Below the pieces are notes generated by a model. That model was given only the letters and a program-made list of their open reading frames with translations. It was not told the origin of the DNA and made no database searches. From the NCBI RefSeq assembly GCF_030123065.1, contig NZ_CP126093.1, forward strand, positions 3,912,001 through 3,976,000: DNA of 64,000 nucleotides, in the 5' to 3' direction. Both the position numbers and the translations under genes were made by a program. Source of the stretch: Neobacillus sp. DY30 (GTDB lineage: Bacteria > Bacillota > Bacilli > Bacillales > Cytobacillaceae). Numbering within the stretch: the stretch's first letter is position 1; every line of letters begins with the position of its first letter. Below are positions 26,597 through 35,265 of this stretch, piece after piece.

Positions 26597-26598
26597 GT

Positions 26599-27039
26599 TT
26601 ATCTCCCCTTACATAATGTACGATCTAATTTTCTCAATAAAGTTAAAAAGGTCTCTCTCTCCCCAGTTGTAAAATTTATTAATGATTGTTCTATTACTGT
26701 GTCACTGACTTTTTCTATAGTTGGGATTATTTTTCTTGCTTCCTCTGTTAAGGATAAAATAACAACTCGACGATCACTCGGATGTTGCTCCTTCTTAATC
26801 ATCCTTTTATCAAAAAGCCTGGATAAAATACCGGATATTGTTGGTTTATCAAAATCAAGTGCAGCTGCAATCTCAACAGCTGTTCGACTTTGGTATGTTG
26901 ATCCGCAAGCTTCTTCTATTTGTAACCTTTTTAATACCGCCCATTGTGAAGTGGTCAGTCCAAATGCTTTCAAATCAGTCGTTAAATTATATCTTAGTTC
27001 TTTCGAAACCTTCATCAATATATAACCTATATTATCCAT
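26599..27039 (-). CDS. MarR family transcriptional regulator
   Basis: 146 residues with a winged helix: RTAVEIAAALDFDKPTISGILSRLFDKRMIKKEQHPSDRRVVILSLTEEARK, shown here as the recognition helix DKPTISGILSRL and wing DRRVVIL. It is first in a minus-strand cluster with an NmrA-like protein, a GNAT, an AlkA-like glycosylase and a lipoprotein. Start ATG follows GGGAGG. A perfect palindrome 17 bp upstream of the start codon is the likely autoregulatory operator. Confidence 0.88.
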   Translation of the reverse strand: MDNIGYILMKVSKELRYNLTTDLKAFGLTTSQWAVLKRLQIEEACGSTYQSRTAVEIAAALDFDKPTISGILSRLFDKRMIKKEQHPSDRRVVILSLTEEARKIIPTIEKVSDTVIEQSLINFTTGERETFLTLLRKLDRTLCKGR

Positions 27040-27055
27040 AAAAAAACCTCCCTAA

Positions 27056-27073
27056 TAGTTAGTATACTAACTA
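27056..27073 (-). promoter_or_regulatory. Candidate MarR operator, 18-bp perfect palindrome
   Basis: TAGTTAGTATACTAACTA is fully symmetric and lies just upstream of the marR-type start codon. Length and TTAGTATACTAA core fit MarR-family operators. Confidence 0.7.
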
Positions 27074-27172
27074 ATTTTTATTCGCAAATGACATTAATCA
27101 CTAAAAAATACATAAAAAAAAGATGAAACCTATAGATTTCACCCAAATTCGTATGCACTTGGCACCATTACT

Positions 27173-27979
27173 CTAATTTTTTGCAAATTGTCCATCGACT
27201 TCAACGGTTTCAAATATATTGATAAAGGCTTTGTCATCATGGAAGCGGACTATTTTTTTTATTTGCATTGTTTCGTAACGTGTTACCACCATCATTAAAA
27301 TCTGCTTTGGTTCCTTTGTATAGCCGCCAAAACCCTCTGTGATGGTGATGCCTCGATAGATTGAGTCTAATAAATCCTTCCGAATAACTTCTCCTTTTGT
27401 TGTAACAATCTGCATTGTTAATTTGATGTGATTCGTGTGAATGGTATCAATCATTTTACCTGTTAAATAAATCGACAACAGCGTGTATAATGCGATATTC
27501 CAATTGAAAGCAGCACCTGAAATTAAAACAATGACGCCGTTCATCGCCGTCAGTAGAAGACCGATACTAACATTACTTGTGCGTGAAAGGATAATCGCAA
27601 TGATATCCAATCCGCCAGAGGTGCCGGAATACTTCAAAATCACGCCAACTCCAATACCACCTATGATTCCTCCGAATATCGCCGACAGGAGTATATTGTC
27701 AGTTACAGGAACGATTGGCAATAGATATAAGAAAACGGAGAGTGATACCACACAAATCAGTGTATTGACCGTAATCATCTTTCCAAGCTTAAAGTATCCC
27801 AAAATGAGTAATGGAATATTGAGCAAGAGATTCATTAAACCAATATCAAATGGAGTGACTAACCCAATCAAAATCGCAATACCACTTATTCCACTGCTCA
27901 AAATCCCATACGGAACCAGAAAGAAGTTAAAGCCAAATGCAACAATCAACGAACCTACAACAACAATTAAGTTTTTCAT
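27173..27979 (-). CDS. YitT family membrane protein
   Basis: 268 residues from ATG 27979 (GGAG 9 nt upstream); a TTG at 28006 would add nine residues. Five to six N-terminal hydrophobic helices (NLIVVVGSLIVAFGFNFFLVPYGI, GISGIAILIG, GVILKYSGTSGGLDIIAII) are followed by a soluble C-terminal domain of about 80 residues (DUF2179-type) ending RFHDDKAFINIFETVEVDGQFAKN. Members are cytoplasmic-membrane proteins of undefined transport function. Here it lies downstream of a T-box leader, which suggests control by charging of a specific tRNA. Confidence 0.88.
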   Translation of the reverse strand: MKNLIVVVGSLIVAFGFNFFLVPYGILSSGISGIAILIGLVTPFDIGLMNLLLNIPLLILGYFKLGKMITVNTLICVVSLSVFLYLLPIVPVTDNILLSAIFGGIIGGIGVGVILKYSGTSGGLDIIAIILSRTSNVSIGLLLTAMNGVIVLISGAAFNWNIALYTLLSIYLTGKMIDTIHTNHIKLTMQIVTTKGEVIRKDLLDSIYRGITITEGFGGYTKEPKQILMMVVTRYETMQIKKIVRFHDDKAFINIFETVEVDGQFAKN

Positions 27980-28084
27980 ACCGGTAAAAACTCCGTTTCC
28001 AGACAAAATAATTTAGAACATAAAATAGTTAGGATTTAAAAGAATAGTCGATTCATTATGGATGTACCTGACTATTTTTTGTAT

Positions 28085-28352
28085 AAAAAAACTCGCCCCA
28101 AAATAGGGACGAGTTCTTGCTCGCGTTACCACCCATATTCCGCAAGTTTCGCAACATGAAACATTCCGCTCACAGTCAACGTACCATCATACGTTTTCCC
28201 TTGTAACGGTGGAAATCCCTCAAAGCTACTCCGAACAGCTTTGCATTCGCAGATGATTTTTAGAAAAAAAAGTGTCCCTAGGCTCTCACCAACCTCAACA
28301 CCAAAGGAACCAGATTCTTTTCTTACTTTTACTCGTCACTGTTTGAAATTAT
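28085..28352 (-). promoter_or_regulatory. T-box riboswitch leader upstream of yitT
   Basis: On the minus strand the T-box sequence GGGTGGTAACGCG (28122-28134) is followed by a rho-independent terminator, ACTCGTCCC / GGGGCGAGT plus seven T (28085-28114). Upstream are the expected elements: CAGTGACGAG and an AGTA motif at the base of stem I, GGTTGGTG in the distal loop, and a stem III-like AAAGCT/AGCTTT hairpin. The UGGU bulge would pair with a tRNA whose discriminator is A. The specifier is not certain; the 3' strand of the specifier loop reads CUAAAAAUC, allowing AAA (Lys) or AUC (Ile) by eye. A second weak hairpin (28043-28076) lies before yitT. Confidence 0.85.
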
Positions 28353-28359
28353 TAATAGT

Positions 28360-28389
28360 AATCTACCAGAGGGCAAATAAAGTTGTCAA
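28360..28389 (-). promoter_or_regulatory. Promoter of the T-box leader
   Basis: Minus strand TTGACA (28384-28389), 18-bp spacer, TAGATT (28360-28365). It would start the transcript about 10 nt before stem I of the T-box. Confidence 0.6.
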
Positions 28390-28542
28390 TATACTTTTCC
28401 AATATATCAATATTATGAATATTTAGGATTTAATTTCCAGTTTTAACAAATTATAATTCACGTACAAAAAAGAAGTCGCACGATACCCATCGGTTTGTAC
28501 GGCTTATTATTTACTACTTATGCCATTCGTATCTGGCTGTTG

Positions 28543-28611
28543 CAAATGGAGTCAGTCCCCTCGTGGGATAAAGTATTACGGGACAGGGGACCTTACCCCG
28601 AAGTCTGTTTT
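28543..28611. repeat. Dispersed palindromic repeat, copy 1
   Basis: CAAATGGAGTCAGTCCCCTC, then GTGGGATAAAG...GGGACAGGGGAC: arms GTCCCCT/AGGGGAC. The same pattern (AAATGAGGTCAGTCCCTC... hairpin) recurs at 29271-29333, flanking one membrane-protein gene. It resembles intergenic GTCAGTCCC-type repeats common in Bacillus genomes (recall, not checked). The remainder of 28390-28689 holds no gene. Confidence 0.6.
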
Positions 28612-28689
28612 TTTAAGAATACACCACATAAATTAATCCCTAACTGAAAAATATATACTATTACTATTTTTTTGGGGAGTGTTATAAAA

Positions 28690-29247
28690 ATGGCGTTTGA
28701 GAAGGGGCTCGCTCAATCAGAAAAAGCTTATAACCAGTTGCATGATGTTAGTTCTTTATTTGCAAAGATAGTGAGGGAAGACTTTCTGTCAACATGGCAA
28801 TGGTGGTTTGGTCTCGCTCTTTTTATAATTCCTTGGATTGTTTGGTTTAAATTCAGGAAGAAAGATAGTACAGGACGTCTCCTTTTAGGTGGCCTGCTAA
28901 CGATATTACTATCACTATCAATAGATCTTGTAGCCTTATCTTTAGGGCTCTGGTCATACCCTATGGTCATTATTCCTCTAGCACCTTTTCTATTTTTACC
29001 CTATCACTTTTCTTTGGCACCCGTTGCCGTAATGTTCGCTCTGCAAATAAAACCAAAAATGAATCCCTTGTTAAAAGGAATCATTTTTTCTGCAATTGCT
29101 GCGTTTGGAGGAATGAATTTCTTTGATGCCATCGACTTTTACAACCCTAAAAATTGGTCCACTTTTTATGATTTTTTTATCTTTTTAACTATTTACTATT
29201 CGGCTTATTCGCTTACAAAAGTGGATGGCTATTCTGAATTAAGTTAG
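28690..29247 (+). CDS. Predicted membrane protein (CBO0543-like), function unknown
   Basis: 185 residues from ATG 28690, which has GGGGAG 8 nt upstream; an in-frame start at 28672 overlaps that site. After a polar N-terminus of about 35 residues come five hydrophobic helices, including WWFGLALFIIPWIVWFKF, LLLGGLLTILLSLSIDLVAL and GLWSYPMVIIPLAPFLFLPY. Aromatic-rich helices with the WPxxxxx pattern recall the CBO0543 family of unknown membrane proteins, but this is a tentative match. It is a single gene between two copies of a palindromic repeat. Confidence 0.75.
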   Translation: MAFEKGLAQSEKAYNQLHDVSSLFAKIVREDFLSTWQWWFGLALFIIPWIVWFKFRKKDSTGRLLLGGLLTILLSLSIDLVALSLGLWSYPMVIIPLAPFLFLPYHFSLAPVAVMFALQIKPKMNPLLKGIIFSAIAAFGGMNFFDAIDFYNPKNWSTFYDFFIFLTIYYSAYSLTKVDGYSELS

Positions 29248-29270
29248 GGGAAAACTTTAATAGGGTTGGA

Positions 29271-29333
29271 ACAAATGAGGTCAGTCCCTCGGTGATGTAA
29301 AGCTTTAACTCACCGGAGGACTCACCCTTAAAT
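29271..29333. repeat. Dispersed palindromic repeat, copy 2
   Basis: AGTCCCTCGGTGA (29283-29295) pairs with TCACCGGAGGACT (29310-29322) around TGTAAAGCTTTAAC. It begins with the same AAATGAGGTCAGTCCC block as copy 1 at 28543-28611. It may also act as a terminator-like end for the membrane-protein gene, although no T-run follows. Confidence 0.65.
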
Positions 29334-29385
29334 CCTAAATACAATTTTAAAAGTTCTATCTTTTCGAAATTTATCCCTTGCTTTC

Positions 29386-30105
29386 CTAGTCCCCTAAAAT
29401 AGAGACATACTGATTTTGCAAAACAAATCGATTATCTAGCCATCCTAGTGTATTCAAAACATACCCTAAAGAATCTGCGTTATATCTTCCAGCAATTTTT
29501 TGATACGCCAATAGCTCATACACTTTATTTGAATCAAAATCTACCGGATATAATCCACTTAGAGGATTTACAAAACCAGTAATAGGACTTTTCAGCTTAC
29601 CGTTTTCATCATATATTTCATTTAAATACTCAGGACCTTTTGTTGATATGTCTATGATGTACTTTTTATTATTTACCTTGCTGACAACTTCTACTTTGTA
29701 ATTATCTTGATAACTAACCTCATATTGGTATTGCATATTATATAGATTGAAATCAAATAGTAATTGTGGTGTATGTTCCACAAAGGAATAAATATAATGG
29801 TACATGATTCCACCACTTCCACCTGTAGCAATACTTATTAAAATATCCTTTACTCCATTGCCTGTAAAATCCCCTAAGAATACAGTTGGATTGTAGCCAG
29901 CATTTTCACGAAGTGGAACATTGTTTACGCTGCCAGTTCTTCCATCTTGGACGACTAGAGTAATATTTTGAGTAAATGGACTAGCTGGAGTCTTTATTCC
30001 GGTTAGATAGACATTATCAGGTATTCGATCCCCAGTTACATCACCACTTGCACTCGAAACAACACTTGGCTGATTCATCGTTGCCCTAGAATAATAGTTA
30101 TTCAT
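29386..30105 (-). CDS. FG-GAP/VCBS-like repeat protein, function unknown
   Basis: 239 residues without signal peptide. Two calcium-loop-like motifs of the integrin/VCBS type are visible: SGDVTGDRIPDNVYL (about 20-34) and LGDFTGNGVKDILIS (about 72-86), and a weaker PVDFDSNKVYELLAY (about 190-204), each with the DxxxDxxxD pattern. ATG 30105 has AAAGGAG. Similar proteins occur in spore-formers, where some are spore-associated, but nothing here proves this. It stands alone, divergent from the gene at 30301. Confidence 0.75.
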   Translation of the reverse strand: MNNYYSRATMNQPSVVSSASGDVTGDRIPDNVYLTGIKTPASPFTQNITLVVQDGRTGSVNNVPLRENAGYNPTVFLGDFTGNGVKDILISIATGGSGGIMYHYIYSFVEHTPQLLFDFNLYNMQYQYEVSYQDNYKVEVVSKVNNKKYIIDISTKGPEYLNEIYDENGKLKSPITGFVNPLSGLYPVDFDSNKVYELLAYQKIAGRYNADSLGYVLNTLGWLDNRFVLQNQYVSILGD

Positions 30106-30300
30106 ACCATACTCCTTTTCTTGAAGACTTTCATCATTATTTTCTAACAGCCAATATCAAGCCTTCATTGAGTAATATCTAGTCACAGGCGTCATAAAAT
30201 TTATAAGGTAATTTGAATTTATATTTGAATATAATACGCTCCCCGCTCTCAAAGTTTCCGCAGGATGTCGTTAATGATTCATCAAAATGGAGGGGAAATA

Positions 30301-30792
30301 ATGAAAAAATACGGTTCATTTTCTGGTACGGTTACCATGATTCAAGATTATTTAGTGGGTTCAGAAGAGGAATTAAACGGGTGTTTTAAATTAATGTCCT
30401 TATTAAGAGAAGATGGTTCAATCGTAAATTTCGTGATTAGTACAACCACCTATTTTCTAGACCATGTAATAGTTTCAGTTGGAGACCATGTAACTGGTTT
30501 TTATGATGTCAATGTACCTGTCATTCTTATTTATCCGCCACAATATCAAGCCCTCATAATCGTAAAAGATCACTCTTATCAAAATGTAAAGGTAGACTAT
30601 TTTAACAGCCAGCTGGTGAGTAGTGATGGTCAACTACAATTGAATATTTCTAGTTATACTCCATTATTATTACAAAACGATCAACCCTTCACTTTGAATC
30701 CGGCAAATCGAAATCTGCTGGTTGTATATGGTCCTGCCACATTTAGCATTCCAGCCCAAACCACTCCCTATAAAATCATTGTTTTATGTTAG
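30301..30792 (+). CDS. Hypothetical protein, beta-rich
   Basis: 163 residues from ATG 30301 with GGAGGGG upstream; the frame opens earlier at 30265 but without a site. I do not recognise the family. No signal peptide. The sequence is rich in beta-forming and hydrophobic residues (GSFSGTVTMIQDYLVG, HVIVSVGDHVTGFYD, PATFSIPAQTTPYKIIVLC), with one Cys at the C-terminal end and one near residue 29. It is divergent from the VCBS-like gene, sharing a 195-bp intergenic region. Both may belong to one process, but this cannot be shown. Confidence 0.7.
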   Translation: MKKYGSFSGTVTMIQDYLVGSEEELNGCFKLMSLLREDGSIVNFVISTTTYFLDHVIVSVGDHVTGFYDVNVPVILIYPPQYQALIIVKDHSYQNVKVDYFNSQLVSSDGQLQLNISSYTPLLLQNDQPFTLNPANRNLLVVYGPATFSIPAQTTPYKIIVLC

Positions 30793-31025
30793 TCATATTT
30801 AGAAAAGTAACGGGGCGTAAAAATGACCAACAAATTGGATGTTAAAATTTGCGGGTCTATTTTTGTTGATATAAAGAGATTTTGGTTGCTTGCAATTATA
30901 AGAATATTTAAAGATACATACGGAAAGGTTTTTGGATATTTATGTTAAAATGGCAGTAGCAGAACCTTTGAAATAAAAATATAAAGTTGCTCAGTTCAAA
31001 AATTGCTTGAAAAAGGATGCGTATC

Positions 31026-32414
31026 ATGCCGATTAATTCTTTTAAGAACTATCCGATGAGCTGGAAGCCATCGATTGATAAAACAGAAAAGCCCATTTAT
31101 AAAGCACTCGCAGGGCAATTGGAACAGGATATAGTTGATGGGGTTTTATTACCTGGAACAAAACTCCCCCCACAGCGAGAACTTGCTGATTATTTGGATT
31201 TAAATGTAAGTACCATTTCAAAAGCTTTTAAAGTGTGTGAATTAAAGGGCTTGTTAAGTGCAACTGTTGGAAGTGGGACATTTGTATCGTATGATGCGTT
31301 ATCGAATGCGTATTTACTTGAAGATACAAAGCCGAAACACTTAATTGAAATGGGAGCAACACTTCCAGATAATGCTTCTTACGAGCCACTGCTGTTACAA
31401 CTTAAAAGCATGCTGCAAGAAACAGATTATGAAAAATGGTTTGGTTACGGTCGTGCAGGCGAAAGCATTTGGCAAAAAGACGCTGCTATAAAGCTAATCC
31501 GAAGAGTTGGGTTAGAAACCACCGTTGATCACATTTTATTTGCCAATGGTGGTCAAAATGCAATTGCTGCTACACTTGCAAGTCTTTGTAAGCCTGGAGA
31601 ACGCATTGGTGTTGACCAGCATACGTACCCTGGCCTAAAAACTGTTGCAGCGATGCTTAATGTACAAATAGTTCCGATAAAATCAGAGAACTATGAAATG
31701 AGTCCAACGTCTTTTGAATATGCATGTAAAAATGAAAATATTAAAGGCATTTACTTGATTCCAGATTATCATAATCCGACTTCTTCCTTTATGTCCGTAG
31801 AGAATCGAAAAATGATTGCAGCAATTGCCAAAAAGTATAATCAGTTCATTATTGAAGATGGCTCGTACCATCTTCTATGCAAAAAAACACTGCCAGCAGT
31901 CGCATCATTCGCCCCTGAACAGGTCATCTATATTGCAAGTTTATCGAAAGCATTAGCACCAGGCTTACGACTGGCCTATGTAGTAGTCCCTAGTCAATTC
32001 AAAAAGCCCATTTCAAAGGGACTTTATAACTTAAATATAACAGTTTCCCCGTTATTAGCAGAACTGACAGCACGTACGATTGTTTCGAATGAATTTGAAG
32101 TCTTAATTGAGGGTCATCGGAAACAAACCATTCGCAGAAACCAAGTCGTAAAAAAATATTTGGCAGACTATACGTGCCTTGGTGATGAGACAGGCATTTT
32201 TCGTTGGCTGTTATTACCAGGCAAGATTACAGGTGCCGAATTTGAATCATTAGCAGCGCATCAGGGGGTACAAGTGTATGCGGCTGAACGTTTTGTAGTT
32301 GGAAATAGTTGTCCAGATAGAGCTGTTAGGGTTTCTGTCTGTGCACCTAAAACAATTGAAGAGCTTGAACAAGGGTTGATAATCCTTAAACGTTTGTTGG
32401 ACGATCTTAGCTAA
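31026..32414 (+). CDS. MocR/PdxR-type regulator (GntR HTH fused to aminotransferase fold)
   Basis: 462 residues from ATG 31026, chosen because AAAGGA lies 8 nt before it; another ATG at 31017 overlaps that site. The N-terminal GntR winged helix is LPPQRELADYLDLNVSTISKAF (about 48-69). From residue 110 it has the fold-type I aminotransferase domain with the PLP-lysine in IYIASLSKALAPGLRLAYV and the cofactor Asp/Tyr region IYLIPDYHNPTS. Such regulators sense PLP or an amino acid. The MFS exporter gene downstream in the same direction is the likely target, although a terminator lies between them. Confidence 0.88.
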   Translation: MPINSFKNYPMSWKPSIDKTEKPIYKALAGQLEQDIVDGVLLPGTKLPPQRELADYLDLNVSTISKAFKVCELKGLLSATVGSGTFVSYDALSNAYLLEDTKPKHLIEMGATLPDNASYEPLLLQLKSMLQETDYEKWFGYGRAGESIWQKDAAIKLIRRVGLETTVDHILFANGGQNAIAATLASLCKPGERIGVDQHTYPGLKTVAAMLNVQIVPIKSENYEMSPTSFEYACKNENIKGIYLIPDYHNPTSSFMSVENRKMIAAIAKKYNQFIIEDGSYHLLCKKTLPAVASFAPEQVIYIASLSKALAPGLRLAYVVVPSQFKKPISKGLYNLNITVSPLLAELTARTIVSNEFEVLIEGHRKQTIRRNQVVKKYLADYTCLGDETGIFRWLLLPGKITGAEFESLAAHQGVQVYAAERFVVGNSCPDRAVRVSVCAPKTIEELEQGLIILKRLLDDLS

Positions 32415-32423
32415 TATTGTTTG

Positions 32424-32454
32424 CCATACAATTATAATATTGTGTGGTTTTTTT
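32424..32454 (+). terminator. Terminator between MocR regulator and MFS gene
   Basis: CCATACAAT pairs with ATTGTGTGG (one wobble), followed by TTTTTTTGT, ten nucleotides past the regulator stop. Confidence 0.85.
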
Positions 32455-32524
32455 GTACGTGTTATGATGATTCAAATCTAGTTGGAGGTAATAGAGTTAA
32501 TTTTCCTAGAAAGGTAGGTTATAT

Positions 32525-33820
32525 ATGTCACACCAAGATAATGTTAAAGCGTTAGACGCCCAATCCGTTCGGTTACAAAGCTACATTCATTCTTCAGTAC
32601 AACAAAAATCGTTATACAAACGTACATTACTTGTTGTAAGTATTTCACAAATTTTAGGTGGTGCAGGGTTAGCAGCAGGCGTTACAGTAGGTGCACTTCT
32701 TGCACAACAAATGCTCGGGACTGATGCGTTTGCTGGACTTCCTTCAGGTTTACTAACTCTAGGTTCGGCAGGAGCAGCTTTATTTGTTGGGAAACTATCT
32801 CAACGTTATGGTCGTCGTACAGGTCTATCAACTGGTTTTATGATTGGTGGACTTGGAGCAATAGGGGTCATTATTTCAGCGATCATAAATAGTGTTTTCC
32901 TTTTATTTACTTCCCTACTTGTTTATGGTGCAGGGTCAGCAACAAATTTACAAGCTCGTTATGCGGGTACGGACTTAGCAAGTAGTAAGCAGCGAGCGAC
33001 TGCCATTAGTATTACGCTGGTTTTTACTACATTTGGTGCGGTAGCAGGTCCAAATTTAGTAGATGTGATGGGTGATTTCGCCCTTTCTATTGGTGTTCCA
33101 TCACTTGCAGGTCCTTTCATTTTAGCAGCCGCCGCATATATCTTAGCAGGTCTTGTCCTTTTCAGTTTGCTACGTCCCGATCCATTCGTTATTGCTAGAA
33201 TGATTGAAGCAACCAACCAAAAACCTAGTGATAAAGGACATTTGGTAGCAACTGAACATACTGAAAATAAAAGAGGCATCATCGTTGGTGCAACGATTAT
33301 GGTTCTTACTCAAATTGTAATGGTAGCTATTATGACCATGACACCCGTTCATATGATGCATCATGGACATAGTTTGGGTGCAGTAGGACTTGTTATTGGA
33401 TTTCATATAGGTGCCATGTATCTCCCTTCACTCATTACAGGTTTCCTCGTTGATAAGTTGGGGCGTACGGTGATGGCTATTGCTTCAGCTACTACGTTAC
33501 TTCTTGCAGGTTTACTATCATCATTTGCACCAGGTAATTCCATGGTTTTTATGGTAATCGCTCTATCATTACTTGGATTAGGATGGAATTTTGGTTTAAT
33601 AAGTGGGACAGCGCTTATTGTTGATTCGACTGAAACTGCCACACGGGCAAAAACACAAGGTACAGTGGATGTTTTAATTGCGTTGTCAGGAGCTGCTGGC
33701 GGATCATTGTCGGGAATGATTGTGGCAGGTTCAAGTTATCCAACATTATCTTTTGTTGGAGGAATTTTGTCCTTATTACTAATCCCAGTGGTGATATGGT
33801 CTCGTGGAGGTAAAAAATAA
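32525..33820 (+). CDS. MFS transporter
   Basis: 431 residues with about 12 hydrophobic helices. The MFS A-motif-like segment GKLSQRYGRRTGLSTGF (loop 2-3) and the second-half counterpart GFLVDKLGRTVMAIAS are present. A polar N-terminus of about 38 residues precedes helix 1. ATG has AAAGGTAGG upstream. Exporter of unknown substrate. Cytoplasmic membrane. It is adjacent to the MocR-type regulator and followed by the 20-bp tandem repeat array. Confidence 0.88.
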   Translation: MSHQDNVKALDAQSVRLQSYIHSSVQQKSLYKRTLLVVSISQILGGAGLAAGVTVGALLAQQMLGTDAFAGLPSGLLTLGSAGAALFVGKLSQRYGRRTGLSTGFMIGGLGAIGVIISAIINSVFLLFTSLLVYGAGSATNLQARYAGTDLASSKQRATAISITLVFTTFGAVAGPNLVDVMGDFALSIGVPSLAGPFILAAAAYILAGLVLFSLLRPDPFVIARMIEATNQKPSDKGHLVATEHTENKRGIIVGATIMVLTQIVMVAIMTMTPVHMMHHGHSLGAVGLVIGFHIGAMYLPSLITGFLVDKLGRTVMAIASATTLLLAGLLSSFAPGNSMVFMVIALSLLGLGWNFGLISGTALIVDSTETATRAKTQGTVDVLIALSGAAGGSLSGMIVAGSSYPTLSFVGGILSLLLIPVVIWSRGGKK

Positions 33821-33850
33821 GACAGATTGTTTTACGAAGAAAGTATTTTT

Positions 33851-34010
33851 GGAGTAAATTCGCTTATCCGAGAGTAATTTCACTTTATGCGAGAGTAACT
33901 TTGCTTATCCGAGAGTATTTACCGTTATGCGAGATTAACTTTGCTTATCCGCGAGTATATTTCGTTTTCTGAGAGTAATTTTGCTCTTCCTAGAGTAATT
34001 TCCATTATAC
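33851..34010. repeat. Tandem array of about eight 20-bp units
   Basis: Units begin at 33851, 33870, 33891, 33911, 33931, 33951, 33971 and 33991 and follow the consensus GAGAGTAAYTTYGCTTATSC. The unit from 33870 is 21 bp and the first is 19 bp; the rest are exactly 20. Unit ends alternate TATCC and TATGC in the first five, giving a 40-bp higher-order period, and drift afterwards. The 507-bp gap 33821-34327 between the MFS and PhzF genes shows no gene; the array is its only clear structure. Confidence 0.85.
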
Positions 34011-34327
34011 GAGGGAAATATTTGTGGAACTATTGTCTGCGATTGTTCAATAAGAGCAGTCGTTGATTTACTAGCAGGCAGGATAGTTATGAGAATCCTT
34101 AATAACCCAAGGATACGGAAGCTTCTACACAAAACTAGTATCCTTGGATTTTATATTATCTATTTCAAAGATCCCATTTACTTATGAGAAAGTACTCCAT
34201 AATAAATCTAAATTAGGTTTAAATTGCATTAGTATTTTCGATTTATTACATAAAAAAGATTCATTTTACTAATGCATGATTAAGGCATAGTATGGAGGTA
34301 TCAACGAATTTGAAAGGAGTTACTAAG

Positions 34328-35224
34328 ATGAGAGAAATAAGAGTTTATCATGTGGATGCTTTTACAACAGAAAAATTTGGAGGTAATACAGCAGGTGTTG
34401 TGTTAGATGCAGAAAAATTAACGGAAAATGAGATGCAAAGTATCGCAAAAGAATTAAATTTACCGGAATCCGTATTTTTACTGCCTTCAAATAACGAGGA
34501 AATTGATTATAAAGTGAAATACTTTACTCCTACTGAAGAAATCAACTTCTGCGGCCATGCAACTGTTGGGTTAACATGGCTTTTGGCAACAGAGTTTGGC
34601 CTAGCAGAGAAAAAAGGAGGCATTTTGTTAGAAACGAATATTGGTAAAATACCTGTTGTATGGCATAAAGAAAACGGAAACATAATTGATGTGGAAATGA
34701 CACAAGTTACTCCAAAAACCCAAGATTTCACAATTGTTCTGGAAGAGCTTAGTCAATTGATCGGCGTCAAAACGGAAAGCATCGACACAACCTATCCAAT
34801 CAAGCTGGCGAATACAGGAAACTGGCATTTACTTGTTCCTCTGAAAAATCAAATGGACATTGACAATGCAATGCCAGACTTAGCAGCTTTAGGGAAGCAT
34901 AATAAAGAACATAATATCAGCACGACACACCTTTATACTTTTAACACCTCGAAGGAATGTGATTTATATACCAGAGATTTCGCACCGGGGATTGGCATAC
35001 CTGAGGATCCCGTAACGGGGGCAGCAAACGGCGCATTAGCTGGTTTCCTCTATTTGGAAAATATTATCCCTCAAAGTGAGAATACACATCTTAAAATCGC
35101 TCAAGGAGACGCGATTGGAAGACCTGGAATGCTTTACGTGGCTGTCATTCCTAATGAATCAGAACCAGTTATCAAAGTAGCAGGAGCAGCAACCATCACT
35201 ATTCGCGGTATATTAACAATATAA
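34328..35224 (+). CDS. PhzF family protein
   Basis: 298 residues from ATG 34328 (AAAGGAG 8 nt upstream); an upstream in-frame ATG at 34292 has no site. Family signatures: YHVDAFTTEKFGGNTAGVVL, LNLPESVFL with the catalytic-type Glu, NFCGHATVGLTWLL (about 74-87) and the C-terminal GIPEDPVTGAANGALAGF. The fold is that of diaminopimelate epimerase; activities range from phenazine isomerisation to unknown isomerases. No phenazine genes are present, so this is an orphan metabolic isomerase. The protein is cytosolic. Confidence 0.9.
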   Translation: MREIRVYHVDAFTTEKFGGNTAGVVLDAEKLTENEMQSIAKELNLPESVFLLPSNNEEIDYKVKYFTPTEEINFCGHATVGLTWLLATEFGLAEKKGGILLETNIGKIPVVWHKENGNIIDVEMTQVTPKTQDFTIVLEELSQLIGVKTESIDTTYPIKLANTGNWHLLVPLKNQMDIDNAMPDLAALGKHNKEHNISTTHLYTFNTSKECDLYTRDFAPGIGIPEDPVTGAANGALAGFLYLENIIPQSENTHLKIAQGDAIGRPGMLYVAVIPNESEPVIKVAGAATITIRGILTI

Positions 35225-35228
35225 ACAT

Positions 35229-35264
35229 ATCAGCTTGAAGAGAGGAAATCTTATTCAAGCTGAT
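35229..35264. terminator. Hairpin between convergent PhzF and LysR genes
   Basis: ATCAGCTTGAA and TTCAAGCTGAT form an 11-bp perfect stem with a 14-nt loop. It lies exactly between the two stop codons. T-runs are weak on both sides. Confidence 0.6.
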
Positions 35265-35265
35265 C

